From Blasia pusilla (lineage: Eukaryota > Marchantiophyta > Marchantiopsida > Blasiales), in NCBI GenBank assembly GCA_050084515.1, contig CM114272.1, positions 3,534,001 to 3,598,000 on the forward strand: a stretch of 64,000 nt of DNA. Reading direction: 5' to 3'. The notes beneath the pieces are model-generated. The model was not told where the DNA came from and searched no databases. It saw only the letters and a list, made by a program, of their open reading frames with translations. Within the stretch, counting starts at the first letter, position 1; every line of letters starts with the position of its first letter. The position numbers were made by a program, and so were the translations under genes. This document shows, in pieces, positions 45,713 to 58,387 of this stretch.

Positions 45713-46880
45713 TTCAAGAACTACTACTAAGCTTGGATCAACTATACCGTCAATTTTTGAGAGATGACATGGCGTACAGTTACGCACATGGTCCTTCCAA
45801 ACCAAACCATCACGTCCCTCCAATAAGAGAACACCGGATGGCAAAATCTCACGAACTCTCAAGATGGTGCGCCCTACAGTCACATCCAAAGCCGTGGGTG
45901 CCGTCTGCTGCAAGTAGACATAGTCCCCCTGATGAAACCTCCAGATAGTTGGTCGATAACCACCTCCTCGAATAGTCGCATATCTCAATGTATCCCGATG
46001 TTGCGCAATCGCCAAGTTCTCAAACGCCATGGGCATCACTCTCCAAAACAACTCAGCCCTCTCAGAACATGCTCGCATCCATACATACGGGTCATCATGG
46101 TTCAACACCTCACCACCATCTCGACGAATGGCCGCAGGTAAATCTGGCTCTCGGCCATACAAAAGCAAGTACGGTGAGAAAGTCACTAAGGATGAATGTC
46201 TGCTGAATTTGTATCCCATCGCCAACCACTGCAACCGGAGGTCCCAATCTCCTAGATGACCTCTCTCAAAGCCATACTTTCGTTATCCTATCTTCACCGT
46301 CTGCACAACCTGCTCCGCTAGTCCATCCACCTTAGGATGATCTCGCGAAGTAGTGCGTGATCGCCCAACGTCTGATCACACAAGGCTTGAAACTCCGTGC
46401 GAAACTCTATACCCTAGTCTGTCAACACCTCAGCTAGTGCACCGTAATGACTCGGCACTCGATCTAGGAAGGCATACGCTACTCTCTTACTTGCTTTGTC
46501 AGGCAAGGAAACCAACTCTATCCACTTTGAGAAGTGCTCGACCATCACCGACACACAACGACTATGGCGCTCCGTCAAAGACAAAGGTCGTGAAAAATCC
46601 AAACTCCATCTGTAGCCTAAACCCATGATCAGAAGTTGATGCAACAATGGAGTCAAAGCATTGAACAATGCTCGGACTTGATCACACACCATGCATCTGG
46701 CAACAAACTACTGAACGTCAGTCTGCATGCATCGCCACCAATATTGAACCTGGAGCAAGTTGTACGTCCGCTTCACTCCAAAATGACCCAACTCCTCGTG
46801 GGCATGACGCACCAAACGTGCTCTCTGCAAAGGATGAGGCACTACACGCACTCTACCATCCTCCCTCACTCGCAACACAT
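45713..46880 (-). pseudogene. Integrase of copy B
   Basis: The HHCC region (FVARCMVCDQ near 46690), WSLDFSRPL (first catalytic Asp), VEHFSKWIELVSL, then AEVLTD followed by a stop at the second catalytic block. The C-terminal part from 46234 (MQWLAMGYKFS onwards) is open to the PHD finger. The Glu-bearing block is scrambled by frameshifts around 46260-46330. Inactive. Confidence 0.85.
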
Positions 46881-46932
46881 GTGTCTCCTCCCACCGAAAC
46901 TGTCTGGCTCGCTGTAGGATCCAATCCCGCTC

Positions 46933-48381
46933 TCAAGCACCCACTATGCTCGCAACACTGCTAGTACGTAGGTACTCCAAGACCACTCCATCGTCGTGAA
47001 TGTCTCGGCCACCTGTCGTCTCCTCATCGGCCTCTAGATCTAAGGACTCTCCATCAGAACTAGCCATAGAAGTCTCAGGAATGTGGCTCTCCATAGCCAA
47101 CAAGCCCAAATAGGCTGACTCATGCCATCCTGGCACCAACTCCTCATAACTCTCACTATGCCAACGAGCTCTTGTCACATCTCGCTGACTCGAGTATGGA
47201 TCACGGCTCAAACCATTTGCATCTCGGTTGAGCATCCCAAATCTATGCACCACTTGGAAGTCATACTTCTGCAACAAAAGAGCCCACCTCGCAAGCTTCC
47301 ATGTAAGCTTTTCGGACTCCATCAACCACTTAAGTGGCTGATGATCAGTAATGATGGTAAAGGGATTGCCGAATAGATAACATCTGAAATGTGCGACAGC
47401 CCACACTGCAGCCAAGCACTCACCCTCATATGAGCTATACTTCACCTCTGCAGCATTGTTCGAGCGTCTAGCGTAAGCCACCACAAACTCTCTACCATCA
47501 TCGTCATGTTGGGTGAGCACAGCTCCAAGCCCCAACATGCTCCAATCGGTCTGCAACTGGAAAGGACGCCCCCTGATCGGTCTCCTCAATATGGGTATGG
47601 ACGTCAATCTGTCCTTGAGCATCTGAAATGCTCTCTCCTGCTCATCCCCCCAATGCCACTCTTGATCCACCTTGGTCAGCAAGGTCAGCGGCTTTGCAAT
47701 CGAGCTAAAACCCTTGACGTATCGTCGATAGAAGTTTGCCAATCCCATGAATGCACGAACTCGACTCACATGTGTAGGGCATGGAATGCATGAAATAGCC
47801 TCTTCCTTTGTGTGCTGCATACCAACGCCCCTTGGATATATCGTATGACCCCGATACTCAATGTGGTAGAAGAAGAACTTTCACTTTCCTGGATGTAGCT
47901 TCAGCCCATGTAACTGCAATCGTCAAAACACCTCCTCTAGATGTCGCTCATGCTCCTCAACCGTGGCGCTAAAGACTACGATGTCATCAATATAACACCT
48001 AGCAAAATCCAGACCTGCCAAGATTGTATCCATGACCCTCTAAAACTCAATTGGGGCGTTCTTTAACCCAAATGGTAAGAACCGCCATTGGTACAAGAAA
48101 TCCTTCCCGTTAGGATCGATGCCCCAAAATACCGTCTTCTGCTTATCCTCCAATCTGATAGGCAGCTGATGGTATCCGGCTCGAGGAACTAACGAATTGG
48201 AAACCTTTGCATGCCCAATCGCATCAAAGATCTCCTCAAGGGTGGGCATGGCATACTTGTTGGACTTTGTCTGCCGATTGATAGGTCGATAATCTCCACA
48301 CATCCGCCTATCCGTCCAATTGCCATGCACATCCTTCTTGGCGGGCATGACAATGACAGATGCATACTCTCTATGCAACAT
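46933..48381 (-). pseudogene. Reverse transcriptase and RNase H of copy B
   Basis: RT blocks include NWTDRRMCGDYRPINR, GYHQLPI, WRFLPFGLKNAP and YIDD at 47983-47994. From 47820 to 46933 one open frame of 295 codons spans the RT-RNase H connection and RNase H: AFMGLANFYRRYVKGFSSI, TDWSMLGLGAVLTQ (catalytic Asp), YSSYEGECLAAVWAVAHFR and ITDHQPLKWLM. This copy keeps the segment that copy A lost. Confidence 0.93.
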
Positions 48382-48829
48382 CCACTAATCCTACTCCAAC
48401 CAAGTCATGACTCCTACTGTGAATCAGAGCCCTCTCCATGTTATTGTACCTATAGGGTCGTTGGAAGATTGGTGTGTCAGTTGACAACTCAATGTGGACC
48501 CTTCAACGTACCCAAATCATGCATACTAAATGCAAAATAGCTCCTATAACTTGTAAGGAATTGATGTATCCAGCGCCGCTCTCTTCTTGTCAACTTAGGG
48601 CCCATATCTAGCTCCCAAGTCTCCATTGTGACTGCGCTAGGACTCTCCGGCGCGGATGTTGGTGGTTGCTATGGTGCAACCCTGTCTCGGACAATAGAAC
48701 TCTCATCTCCACGTGCACTACGCGGAACCACGCTCGATGTTGTGGCTATCATCTCCGAGTCTCGCCCCCAGCCATTACCTCAACCGTCTCGGTAGGCATG
48801 GGGCTCACCAACACAACAATTGTGATCTG

Positions 48830-49991
48830 CCGCATCCTCAAACAACGCTGCTCAGCTACTCCTAAGCTGAAAATCCATGTCAAGCAGTTCAGGTCCATCG
48901 CTTGACCCAAGACATGACGTCTTGATGCCTCTGATAATCACGGTACTGCCGTCACTCTTGTGGGGAATCCCATCGCTTGCTCTTGTTCATTGGCTTTGGG
49001 CTCCACCAACCTCTGTACTTGGTCATCCCAAACCAAGCCAGGTCAGGCCTCCTTGAATGCATAGGAAGCAGGAAAACTCACCAATGTGGGAAAGGTTGCC
49101 CGTGACTTGCCAATCCTCTTGACCACAATCAACGGTGGTCAATCATCTAGCCTCACTGCCTATGATCGACGGCTTAAATCCAATATAGAAATCACCAACA
49201 AATCGGAGGGGCACTCCACTCTCGCATATGCCCTCTGTAGCACCTCGTGTGGTACCAAGTTGGTCCACCAAAGACGCGCGCGATGTGCTCATAAACCCAC
49301 CCTCGCCGTATCCAACAAAACTACTGGGCCAATCCATGCGCGCACTTGACGTGCACTTGTTACCACACGGGACCTTGAATCACCCAAAATCGGTACATTC
49401 TTCAGAATGTATGCTGGAGGACGAGACTAATGCTCCTGCAAGTGTCGCAAGATCCGCATCATCTCCCAAAATAACATGGACCGAGAGTCAGCTAATCTGC
49501 TACCCCGTTGAGTACTTGACTGGCCCTGACATGGCCAACCAGCAATGACCAAGTCTATGGTTCCTACCCGCTCCAAGTCCTGCGCCCCCAACAATAAAAT
49601 GTCCCTCGGTAGGAAACTCTGGTAATCCTGAATGGCGGACGCACACAACAAGTCGAGAAAACGGAGGCGTAACTGCACCACATGGTGAAGTGAAGCGCGC
49701 CTCATAACATCATCAATCTCCACATACAGGTACTGCTGCACGCGCACACAGCGTGCAAAATAGTAGTAGCTCAATGTTGATCCCTCCAAAGAGATCCAAC
49801 ACCCGAATATCCTCCTCTGGGATGCACCACACAATCGGGGTGATGTCCAAAGGGGTCATAGCAGCGCTCGTGCCTACTTGGGGTTCCTCTGACCCGTCAC
49901 ACTCTAGTGCAAACGTCTCGCTCCATGCGGTCTGCATATGCTCAGTCTCCAAGCTCCTCATTCGAGCGCCAAAGTGGCACCTCTCCTCCAT
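48830..49991 (-). pseudogene. C5-cytosine DNA methyltransferase domain of copy B
   Basis: Motif I VLDLFGGI at 49779-49802. Catalytic motif IV GWPCQGQS is intact (PCQGQS at 49517-49534, nucleophile Cys at 49529-49531). It is followed by LADSRSMLFWEMMRILRHLQ. Motif VI reads LKNV instead of LENV; AHRARLWWTNL gives motif VIII, EQAMGFPTR near 48965 motif IX, and LGQAMDLN near 48905 motif X. A frame change separates motif I from motif IV, and stops follow HLQEH. The lesions differ from those of copy A, so both descend from a longer intact domain. Confidence 0.88.
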
Positions 49992-50259
49992 GGACTTATG
50001 CGGCTACCATGACACTCCTCTCCATAGAAATGTCAAGAACGGGAGTATCCTCTGCATGGACATGTCCCTCAAGCAAATCATTAGGCCAAGTGATGACACT
50101 GCTAAATGCTACTAAGGTCGCCATCTCTCCTGGCCATCGCTCGATCATTGTATCTGTGAATCGAATAGGTAATGAGCTAAAGCGCCCATTACAAGACTGC
50201 CATCCTGGTCTGTAGGACGCTGACTCTTCCCAATAATCCAGGGAAAACCCCATCGGGTA

Positions 50260-50740
50260 TTACACTACTCCACCAACCAAGACGTCGTAGGACTCTGCAT
50301 TAGTCACTATCGCCTTGGCTTGCACCACAGACTCATCTGTAGGATGTCCTAGGCAAATCCTCACCACGCCCTTCTGCCGGGTGATATACTATGTGGTACT
50401 CGCTCCACCCAAGGATGTCTATATCCGCAATGGATAACGCTCCACTTCAGCTCTCGTCAAGCCCAATCCTTTGAATGACGCTTTCCCCAATATCAGGGAT
50501 TGTGCTCCTGAATCCAACAAGATGCCCTGCGGACTAAAAGCTCTACCTCCGGGACTCACCAACTGGAAGACCTCTCTCCGGTTATCCAGCAACACAACAC
50601 CAGGAGAAGCCATGGCACACTCTATCGCGGGTCTAGCGGGCATCTCCGCCATCCTAGCAGTTGCAGCCTGCCATGAATCTGACGTGGACGGCCCGAGCAT
50701 CAGCTCCATGGGTAGGTCCATCACCTCCTCTGCAATAAAG
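50260..50740 (-). pseudogene. Aspartic protease region of copy B
   Basis: LLDSGAQSLILGKASFKGLG keeps the D-S-G triad (DSGA at 50503-50514). The frame is open from the truncation point to about 50419. The N-terminal ~20 codons of that frame, above 50742, are flanking DNA and not part of the element. Confidence 0.8.
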
Positions 50741-50959
50741 TGCAAGTTGAAGTAGATGATTTCTATGGCCATTTTATGAGTTTGACTCATAATCTCATTT
50801 GCACGCTGTATGCAAGTCGTTGGAGTTGCAAATGGAAAATGGGCATAAAACTACGTGGACTAACAGAGCGACATCTAGCCACAATGGAGTAGTGTAAATT
50901 GGAGTTGCAAATTAGCCTCTCTTGGGCAAATTTGACTTTCACAGGATAGAAATAACTGG

Positions 50960-51008
50960 ACTAGGAGTAGAAATGTTAAGTTGACGGGTCAACATTTCTA
51001 TTCCTAGT
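50960..51008. repeat. Inverted repeat, 18-bp arms with one mismatch
   Basis: Left arm ACTAGGAGTAGAAATGTT (50960-50977) and right arm AACATTTCTATTCCTAGT (50991-51008) pair around a 13-nt loop. It lies 218 bp beyond the truncated end of copy B. Confidence 0.6.
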
Positions 51009-51879
51009 AGTATTGGGATTAATTCTTTATCATGCTTGAGGAGCAACTTGATATGAACACTTGAGAACCACATATAGAGTGTTAGTTCCAATATTTAAAG
51101 AAGTTACTTTGGAGATGAGACTTTTTGAGGATGATAGGGAAGAAGTTTCGAAAATCAATACAAGTTCTTTGCTTTCTTGCCTCATTGTAACAAAGTGAAA
51201 GAAGGTTTATTATCTATGAGACTCATTGTATTATAGAATGAATTTTTGGTTCTATTCATGGAGGTAATTGTTATTTTTTTCCCAAACCTTCAACCTTTTC
51301 TTTTGGGTAGTAAATATTATGACTTTTTTTTTTCTCAATTTGCATCGGAGATGATTTATGATTTCATAGTTTTCGTGTCAATTTTTTGTTGGATGAGATA
51401 TCCCATGCAAAAGTGGGAACTGCATATTCATGAAATGCTCAAAAAATTTATTGAATATTTAGTTTATGCAAAGCCTTATTTTAGATGTACCCTAAGTCCT
51501 TCATTTGTATTTTTTTTCTAGAAAGAAGGGTTGTTATATGATTGAAAGGAATTGTATGAATGAGAAATATTTTAAGAAAAAACTTTAAATGAAAGAAAAT
51601 GTGCCATTTGGCATGCTATGCATGATAAACCTAAATATATATGCCATGATGCTCTACTATCAACAAAATCTTTTTCATTGATGGTATGGATGGAATAGAA
51701 AAATTAAAAATATTCTTCTTGCTAGCACAATACAAAAGATATAACTATGGCCTACACATCTTTTTGGATAGTTTCTCTATTATTAGACAGAGGACTTATG
51801 GCACAATCACACTTCAAAATTCTCAATAATCTTCATGAAAAGATCTACTTGTAAGTAGGTTATGACTTAATATAATCTT
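51009..51879. other. No gene recognised
   Basis: AT-rich sequence. The 91-codon plus-strand frame at 51246-51521 is rich in Phe and other hydrophobic residues with no recognised motif and is probably fortuitous. Confidence 0.35.
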
Positions 51880-52190
51880 CATGGTTGCACAAAAAACGGA
51901 CAAGTCCTTGCTTAGGACGGAAATGGACGGACAAGTCTGGACATGTCCACAGACATGGGTTTCAAGAGATGGGACCCACACTTTTAGTCCATAATAGAAG
52001 ACAATGCAAGGATGAGAGGAGCAATGAGTGAGGAGGGAGTGGAGGTGGAGGGAGGAAGAAATGAGGGAGTATGGAACACAAAGGGAAGTAAAGGGAATGA
52101 GGAAGATGGGAAAAGTGGAACCCATACGGACAAGTCCTTCCATATGACAGATAAGTCCACGGACACAGTCTTTGTCCACATGCAACCTTG
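51880..52190. mobile_element. hAT-type MITE copy 2, reversed relative to copy 1
   Basis: A 311-bp element starts CATGGTTGCACAAAAAACGG and ends TGCAACCTTG, so the 10-bp ends are inverted repeats with one difference. Flanks ATAATCTT (51872-51879) and ATAATGTT (52191-52198) match at 7 of 8 positions, consistent with an aged 8-bp duplication. The interior matches the reverse complement of 41367-41692, including the GGACAAGTCC words and the central GGAGGGAG tract. Confidence 0.9.
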
Positions 52191-52198
52191 ATAATGTT

Positions 52199-53530
52199 TA
52201 ATTAAGTAATAGCAAGCTTTTGCATAAATAAAATATTTGGTAAATTTTTTTAAAACTTCTCAAATAATCAATCCTAAGTCTTTCATGTGATATCTTGTTA
52301 TTATATGATACCTATCTATAATATTTTCTTATCTACTTGGAAATTTAAAATCCTAATATAAAAAAAAAAAAACTTCCCAAAAATTCCATATCAAATATTC
52401 TATTAGACATAGAGTAATAGAAGTTTCTATATCTAGGGGAAAGTTCTGATTTATTTCACTATATAATTCAAATCTATAGATTTCCAAGAAAAAAGTGATG
52501 GAACAAGTTGAATCCAATGGTCTATGCTTATCAATCGAGAAGAGGCCCTTATGATTCATCATCACGCATTTGAGGGAGTGAATCGTTTCTTACAAGACAT
52601 CATGAGACTCAACTCTAAGGCAAATATCATTTGGTGGAGAAATGCTGATACTTTGTGGTGATTTTTGTCAAGTATTGCCTATTATTCATCATGGGGATTG
52701 TCCAAAATTATCCAAGCCACTTTAAAAACACTAAATTTATAGTCTCATGTAAGGTTGAGGAAGTGCATGATGAAAATGAGAGTTTAAATTAAAGGCTAGG
52801 AGTTTATATACATATGCATCAACATAGTTTATATGTTGGTTATTGGAAGTAGGAATAGAATCAAAAGATTATATACCTCTATAGGTTGATGTGGGAGATG
52901 ATTTTATATAATTGCTACTTCATTTAGTCACTACTCATAAGTAGATAATCAATGTTATTAAAACTATATATTGAAATGACTCTCAAAAGTTTCATTACAT
53001 CGAATTCTTGAGAAATAATGTTATTCTTATCCCAAGAAATAGAGATGTCAATAAGATAAATACGATAGTCATATCTTAATTTTTTGCAGAGATAATAATA
53101 ATTTTCAATCTATGTCAATTATTTTTTTGACTTGAAAGTTGAAAGTAGTTAAGGACTTAGAGTATCTATCAGATGTCCCTTCATGGACATCCAAAATATA
53201 ATGTTCTAACAAATCTATGCTATATACATGAACAAAATTATCTAAATATTGAATCCATTCTAAGTGAGGGGATGAATCAAATCTACTAAGAAAATTTAAA
53301 AATATATGCTTGCCTTCTTGACTACCTTCATATTATTTCTGCTTGAAAATTGGTGCAAACATAAATGACTCAGAGAGATAAGAAAATGATACTTTATTGA
53401 TGATTAATAGATTTTTGTGTATGTGATAGATCCTAGAATAATCTTAAGGTAAAACATTGGAGGCCAAGTTTTAATTGTGCATATCCTAGCAATTGCTTTT
53501 GATTTCAATTTCCTTTTCGTCCAACTTTTT
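52199..53530. other. No gene recognised
   Basis: AT-rich sequence with only short fortuitous frames. I see no motif, terminal repeat or tandem array. Confidence 0.4.
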
Positions 53531-53665
53531 TCATATATACTATTAAGGAAGGATGACTTATTGATTTGCAAACACTTATCCAATTGATATGTGGTAGTAG
53601 GGCAAGAAGAAAATGATTCAGTATTAAGGGCAATAAGAAGTTTTTTTGAATTTTTGGATGATGAG
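53531..53665. mobile_element. Helitron-like left-end fragment
   Basis: This resembles the left half of the element at 11928. It shares TATTA...GGAAGG versus GCCTTCC-adjacent sequence, GATTTGCAAACAC, a TG(G/T)-rich block, GCAAGAAGAAAATG and AGAAGTTTTTTTGAATT. No Helitron 3' end was found to its right, so it is probably truncated. Confidence 0.45.
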
Positions 53666-53905
53666 ATATTGGTAATTTGTAAGAAAAGCTATAATAAATC
53701 CCGACACAAATCTTTCCACAAAGTTTACTCATGAAATATTTAATTTTTTCATCATAACTATATATTACACTAATGGATGCTCTATGATGAAGGGATAAGG
53801 ATGGTTAGAAATTATTATTCTAAAATGTGATATAATGACTTGACCAACCCCCAAAACTAAATCTTAATTGACTTGAATATGAGTGGGATAGATGGGAAGC
53901 TTGCA

Positions 53906-54145
53906 TCTATACTATTATTTGAGGAGGGGTCCACTCTAGAACTCTCCCATGGTGACACCTTTGGAACACGACACTTGTTCCTCCTACAAGGCATTTTGAA
54001 TACGGGGCAGGGTTCAGCACATAGGGTTAAGGCACATTCAAAGAGGGCCTTATACAAGAGAGGGCGTATACAAGAGGACCATGCACACAAGGAGGGTCGT
54101 ATACTAGAGAAGACCGTGCATGGTACGGTCATGGGCACGAACTAG
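53906..54145. mobile_element. Non-autonomous Helitron-like element, both ends present (240 bp)
   Basis: It starts TCTATACTATTATTTGAGGA after an A and ends GGGCACGAACTAG before a T, as expected for insertion between A and T with 5'-TC and 3'-CTAG ends. A palindrome GACCGTGCATGGTACGGTC sits 14 bp before the terminal CTAG (54142-54145). The open frames on both strands within it are coincidental. Confidence 0.8.
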
Positions 54146-55541
54146 TTGGTCAAATTTTGACATCTCAAGAATGCATTATCAAACATTGATTCTACAAAAA
54201 AATATATACTTCTACCACCAAGGGACCAAATTGTAAATAAAAATTTTATCTCTCATTCGCCCATTTTCTCTTCCTGGCGTAGATATATTTTAGCATATCT
54301 TCACCTAATAAGGATATTAGCATTTCATGAGTGTGGAGAAAAGAATTTTTAAATTAAAAAAATAATTTTATTCTAATTAAGAAATTAGTTGCAGAGAGGC
54401 TCAAAATTTTTAAGGTCCTATTTTAATGTAAGGTCCAAATATCTGGTTGGCCTCTACAAATAACTCAAAACTTATTATAGGGAAAGAGTTATTCCATGTA
54501 ATGATGCATCCTTTTCTAATTGATCATAACATATAAAATAATTTAATTTAATTTGTAATCTTATTCAAGGAAATATAACCTATGTGTCTTTTATTCTTCA
54601 AGATGGATTTAGGAGATCAAAATTGTAGATTACATCACTTGCATGTAAAAATGAAGAACATAACTTACATCTCCTACATGAATTTTCAATCTTAAAGACT
54701 ATGTGGTATAAACCTTCTTCATTACTCTAAAAAGTGTATTAGAGTTCCTTTGGAGTATTCAAACCTTATCCCAAAATAGGGAGAAATACAGTTTTATGCA
54801 TGATGTATGTCATTGAATTTTGAAAATGTGGGATTTTCTTAAGGGAAACGAGCTCTAAATGACATATTAGTAAAAAAATGAAGGTAACTTGTTGAGTTTT
54901 CTTTAATTTTTACTTCTTCAAGATAGACCATCAAACTCATAACCATTGATTGCAAGCTTTCATGCTTCATACTCATGGTTAAAATTTTCTAATAAATCAA
55001 AGGGTTAAAAAGCATTAAAGAAAAATAAGATATAACTTCTACATGAATTTATACGTTTGAAGACTATATGTAATTGTAAACCTCCTTGATTACTTCCAAG
55101 AAACGTAATAGAGTTGTTGTGGAATACCCAAACTTGATCCAAAAATATGCAAGTTATTTTTGGTTTCACTTATGATAATAATGATGTACAATAGATTCAA
55201 TTAGATATGGTAATTTGTTTTTGGATATCGAGACGTAAGTTGAGAGCGTTGTTGCTAAGTCTAAGACGATGAGTGGCAAGTGTTAGTTTGGGATAGGGTT
55301 TAGAGTTCAGTTTTGCCCAATTTAGTTGGGCCTTGGATAATGTCCAAAAATGATGTTACAATTAGGGAGATTGAGATGAGTTAGTGGGAGTAAGTGAAAG
55401 AGGAAGAGTGGATTACTTAAGTCTATAAATATAGTGAAGAAAGTCTTACTACTTATATGTTTCTTAGTAGATAGTCTAAGAGGAGTTTGTTGTTGCTCAT
55501 TGTAGTGGAGTTAGTAGACAATGACCTCTAACTAGATTTAG
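54146..55541. other. No gene recognised
   Basis: AT-rich sequence. Two stretches around 54590-54720 and 54990-55090 share wording (GATATAACTT...ACATGAATTT...AAAGACTAT...GTAAACCT) and may be diverged copies of one unit about 400 bp apart. No coding evidence. Confidence 0.4.
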
Positions 55542-58387
55542 GTGATAAAAAAAATTTGGTTTGGAAGTGGGAAGGTTACAAATGATCGTGTACAAGAAGA
55601 TAGGTTCGATATGTTTTGGGACCTACCCAACATGAAAGTGGATCGATTTCTTTCGCCTCCTAAGGCATGGAATGGTCCGAATGCTTTTGCTACAAGAAAT
55701 AAGAAGAACACTACTCCCATTTGCAATTGGTGTCAAGGGAAATTCACTTATAACTTTACCAAGTTGTGGCTACATCTATCTTGAGAGTCTATTTGGACAA
55801 AAAATTGGAAAGAAACAATAGACTTATATGTGCAAATACTTAAGTTTTCCAAATGCGATGCAATTGTAATTGAAGATCTTGGTTAATATGTCGATATCAA
55901 ATAAAGGTGGGAGGACGAATGTTCCCCAACTTGGAAGACAAAAGAATGAAGATAAAACTCACATCCATATATCTATAAATTCCATGCACAAGACTCCTAT
56001 GAGACTAGATCGTAATTCTATCATTGATTCTAGTACTCCTAGTACCCCGTTACCGAGTCCTATATGCAGTGATTCAAGTACCACAACTCGGGAATTTAGA
56101 TATGAAACAAAAAAAGAAATTTTATGTTAGAGGAAGGGATGGTAGACTCTAATTTGGTTTTGGAGAGGGTTTTGGAGGGGGAATTTATAAAATCAGGAGG
56201 ATATTCATCATAAGTTTGCACTTGCCTTGATAACATCTAGATAGTTGTTGAATTTTACGAAAAATCATCATTTCTAGGAAGCTTTGACTTACAATATGGT
56301 CGTTAGATTAGGGACTACATACCCTAGACCCAATCTAGATCGAATGAAACGTAAGAGTCTACCTTGGTGCAAGGCCCATGTTGAAAGAAGTGTGAAGTGA
56401 TTGATGGAGATAGGGAAATACAAGTATATATGATTTCTAGCAATGGTTGAACCAATTACCAAGAAGGCCAGTTGTGAATATTTTGTTAGCATTCATGGGA
56501 GGTAAACGTTTCAGTTAGGCGATCAATGTCTCAAGTGTCATAAAGAATGCAAGATGGATTGGGCGCACCACTATTGGGCATATCAAGACAATGGAACCAA
56601 AGAGCTTTAATTTGTTATAAATAATATCATTGTTTGTAAGTTGGAATGTTCTCTTGTTACAAAAGCTCATCCTTATATTATATGGGAGAGTTGTGTTGCT
56701 CATGGATTGGATTTGGTATGCAAAGATTGGGGTAGAACCTGATGTTTTTCAACCATATTTTCTCAATATCATAATATGGTGAAATTCATCAAGAATCATC
56801 ATATTGAATATTATATGTTTTTGGATATATTCTCAAATGGGTTGAAATAGCTTCTACTTGCACAAACAATATTTGTATCAAATTAAATATTTTTAGATCT
56901 TATTTTTGAGCTTTTATTACGTCTAAAACATAAGATGATTAATGGGAATTTGAGAATTTTATCAATGGTGCAAATGCAAAAATAAGGCTGGAGGTTAAGA
57001 GTCTTTGGAAAAACATATTGGATATCAGATTCTGGGCCAAAGTGCATGATCTTTGGGAGATTATTTTGGAATTCTATACCTTTATAAGATTGGTGGATGG
57101 CCATGAGGAAATCATTGGGGAAATCTATTATCAAGTATGATGTTTGAAGGATAAGGTGGAGGCTTAGTTTCTTTAGATAAACCAAACAGTGCTAGCAATC
57201 TTATCACAAAAGAAGAATTAAATCATATGACCAAATGTCTTGACACGAGATGGAGGACGTGGAATGATCTTTCTCATTATGCTATTATCTTGCTCAATCC
57301 TAAGTATTTATTTTCAAAAGAGCACAACCGACATATTTTTGTGCTTGAGTGTATACAAGGCCTTAGAAACTATTTTGACTAATGGAGGAGACATCTATTG
57401 GAATTAACAAGTGATGCTCTACAATCTTTCAAAGTCAATTGTCTAATAAAGTATAACAACATTCGCTCTCAAGAGGGTGCATTTCAAAACATGGATTGTG
57501 ATTTCTTTTCCAAGACTCAAAATGGGCATAAATATTGGATGGCTTACGGAGACTCCACTTCCAATTTAAAAAGTATTGCCATGCGTCTTGACACATATAC
57601 TCGTAACATTTGTTTGTGGGTGAATTTGGAGTTCCCATGGTGTCATTCACAACCAATATAAGAATCAACTAAAAGTTCCACAACAAATGATCTAGTTTAT
57701 GTATATCATAATGAACACATGAACAACCAAGCATCTTAGGTTTGCACTTGGTACATGTGTGACTTGAAAAAGTACCATAGATTAAGAGGCCAACAATGGT
57801 TACAGTAAAAATGTCAAGGTGAGAAGTATGGCATGGGAAGTTTAGAAGAAGAATGGCTGATGGGAAAAATGAACCCACTCGAGGAGAATATGATGGAATT
57901 TACAATCATTGATCAACAAAGAAAAAGGGAAGTTGAGTTCAATAAAGACTTATAATATGATGATTCTGAAGATGACGAGCCTCCTCCACACGAAGATTTT
58001 GGACGCAAAGATTTAGAAGTTGGAACTAATAATTATGAGGCATGGCCATCTCAATATAATAATGACACATCGAGTAAACACATATGTAAGGATAAACATC
58101 TCATACATTTAATTAAAAATAAGCAACATGCCCAAAACAAAGCGCATGATTGGATGGAAGAGAATGCGGTTAGCGCAAGAGTATTAGATGTGCGATCTAC
58201 TAATAACAAAGCTATTTTAGAAACCACTCTGTCATTAATCAATCTAATAGAAAGTACTTCTACCCAAAGAGTGTGTACTAGGGAACAACCATCTCATAGA
58301 GTGGTTGACAAAGGGACGATGTATTCTTTTGAACCTATCATTCGATTTGATGATAACATTAGCCAAAGAATAAAAAGGTCTTTCTAG
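55542..58387 (+). pseudogene. BED-type hAT transposase remnant
   Basis: 55542-55784 encodes a BED-like zinc finger ending CNWCQGKFTYNFTKLWLHLS. Around 57230-57330, TRWRTWNDLSHYAIILLNPK matches the pre-C-terminal hAT block. 57530-57620 reads WMAYGDSTSNLKSIAMRLD, the characteristic W..(Y/F)G..T..L...A.R block of the dimerisation domain, followed in another frame by NDLVYVYHNEH near 57690. An acidic tail (YDDSEDDEPPPHEDF) lies near 57955. Stops and frame changes separate every part, and the DUF659-like middle is unreadable. Known role of the family: cut-and-paste transposition. No terminal repeats were identified. Confidence 0.7.

Noticed and set aside
53857-54145. Open frames of 90-93 codons on both strands
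   Set aside because: They coincide with the 240-bp Helitron-like element and show no motif.
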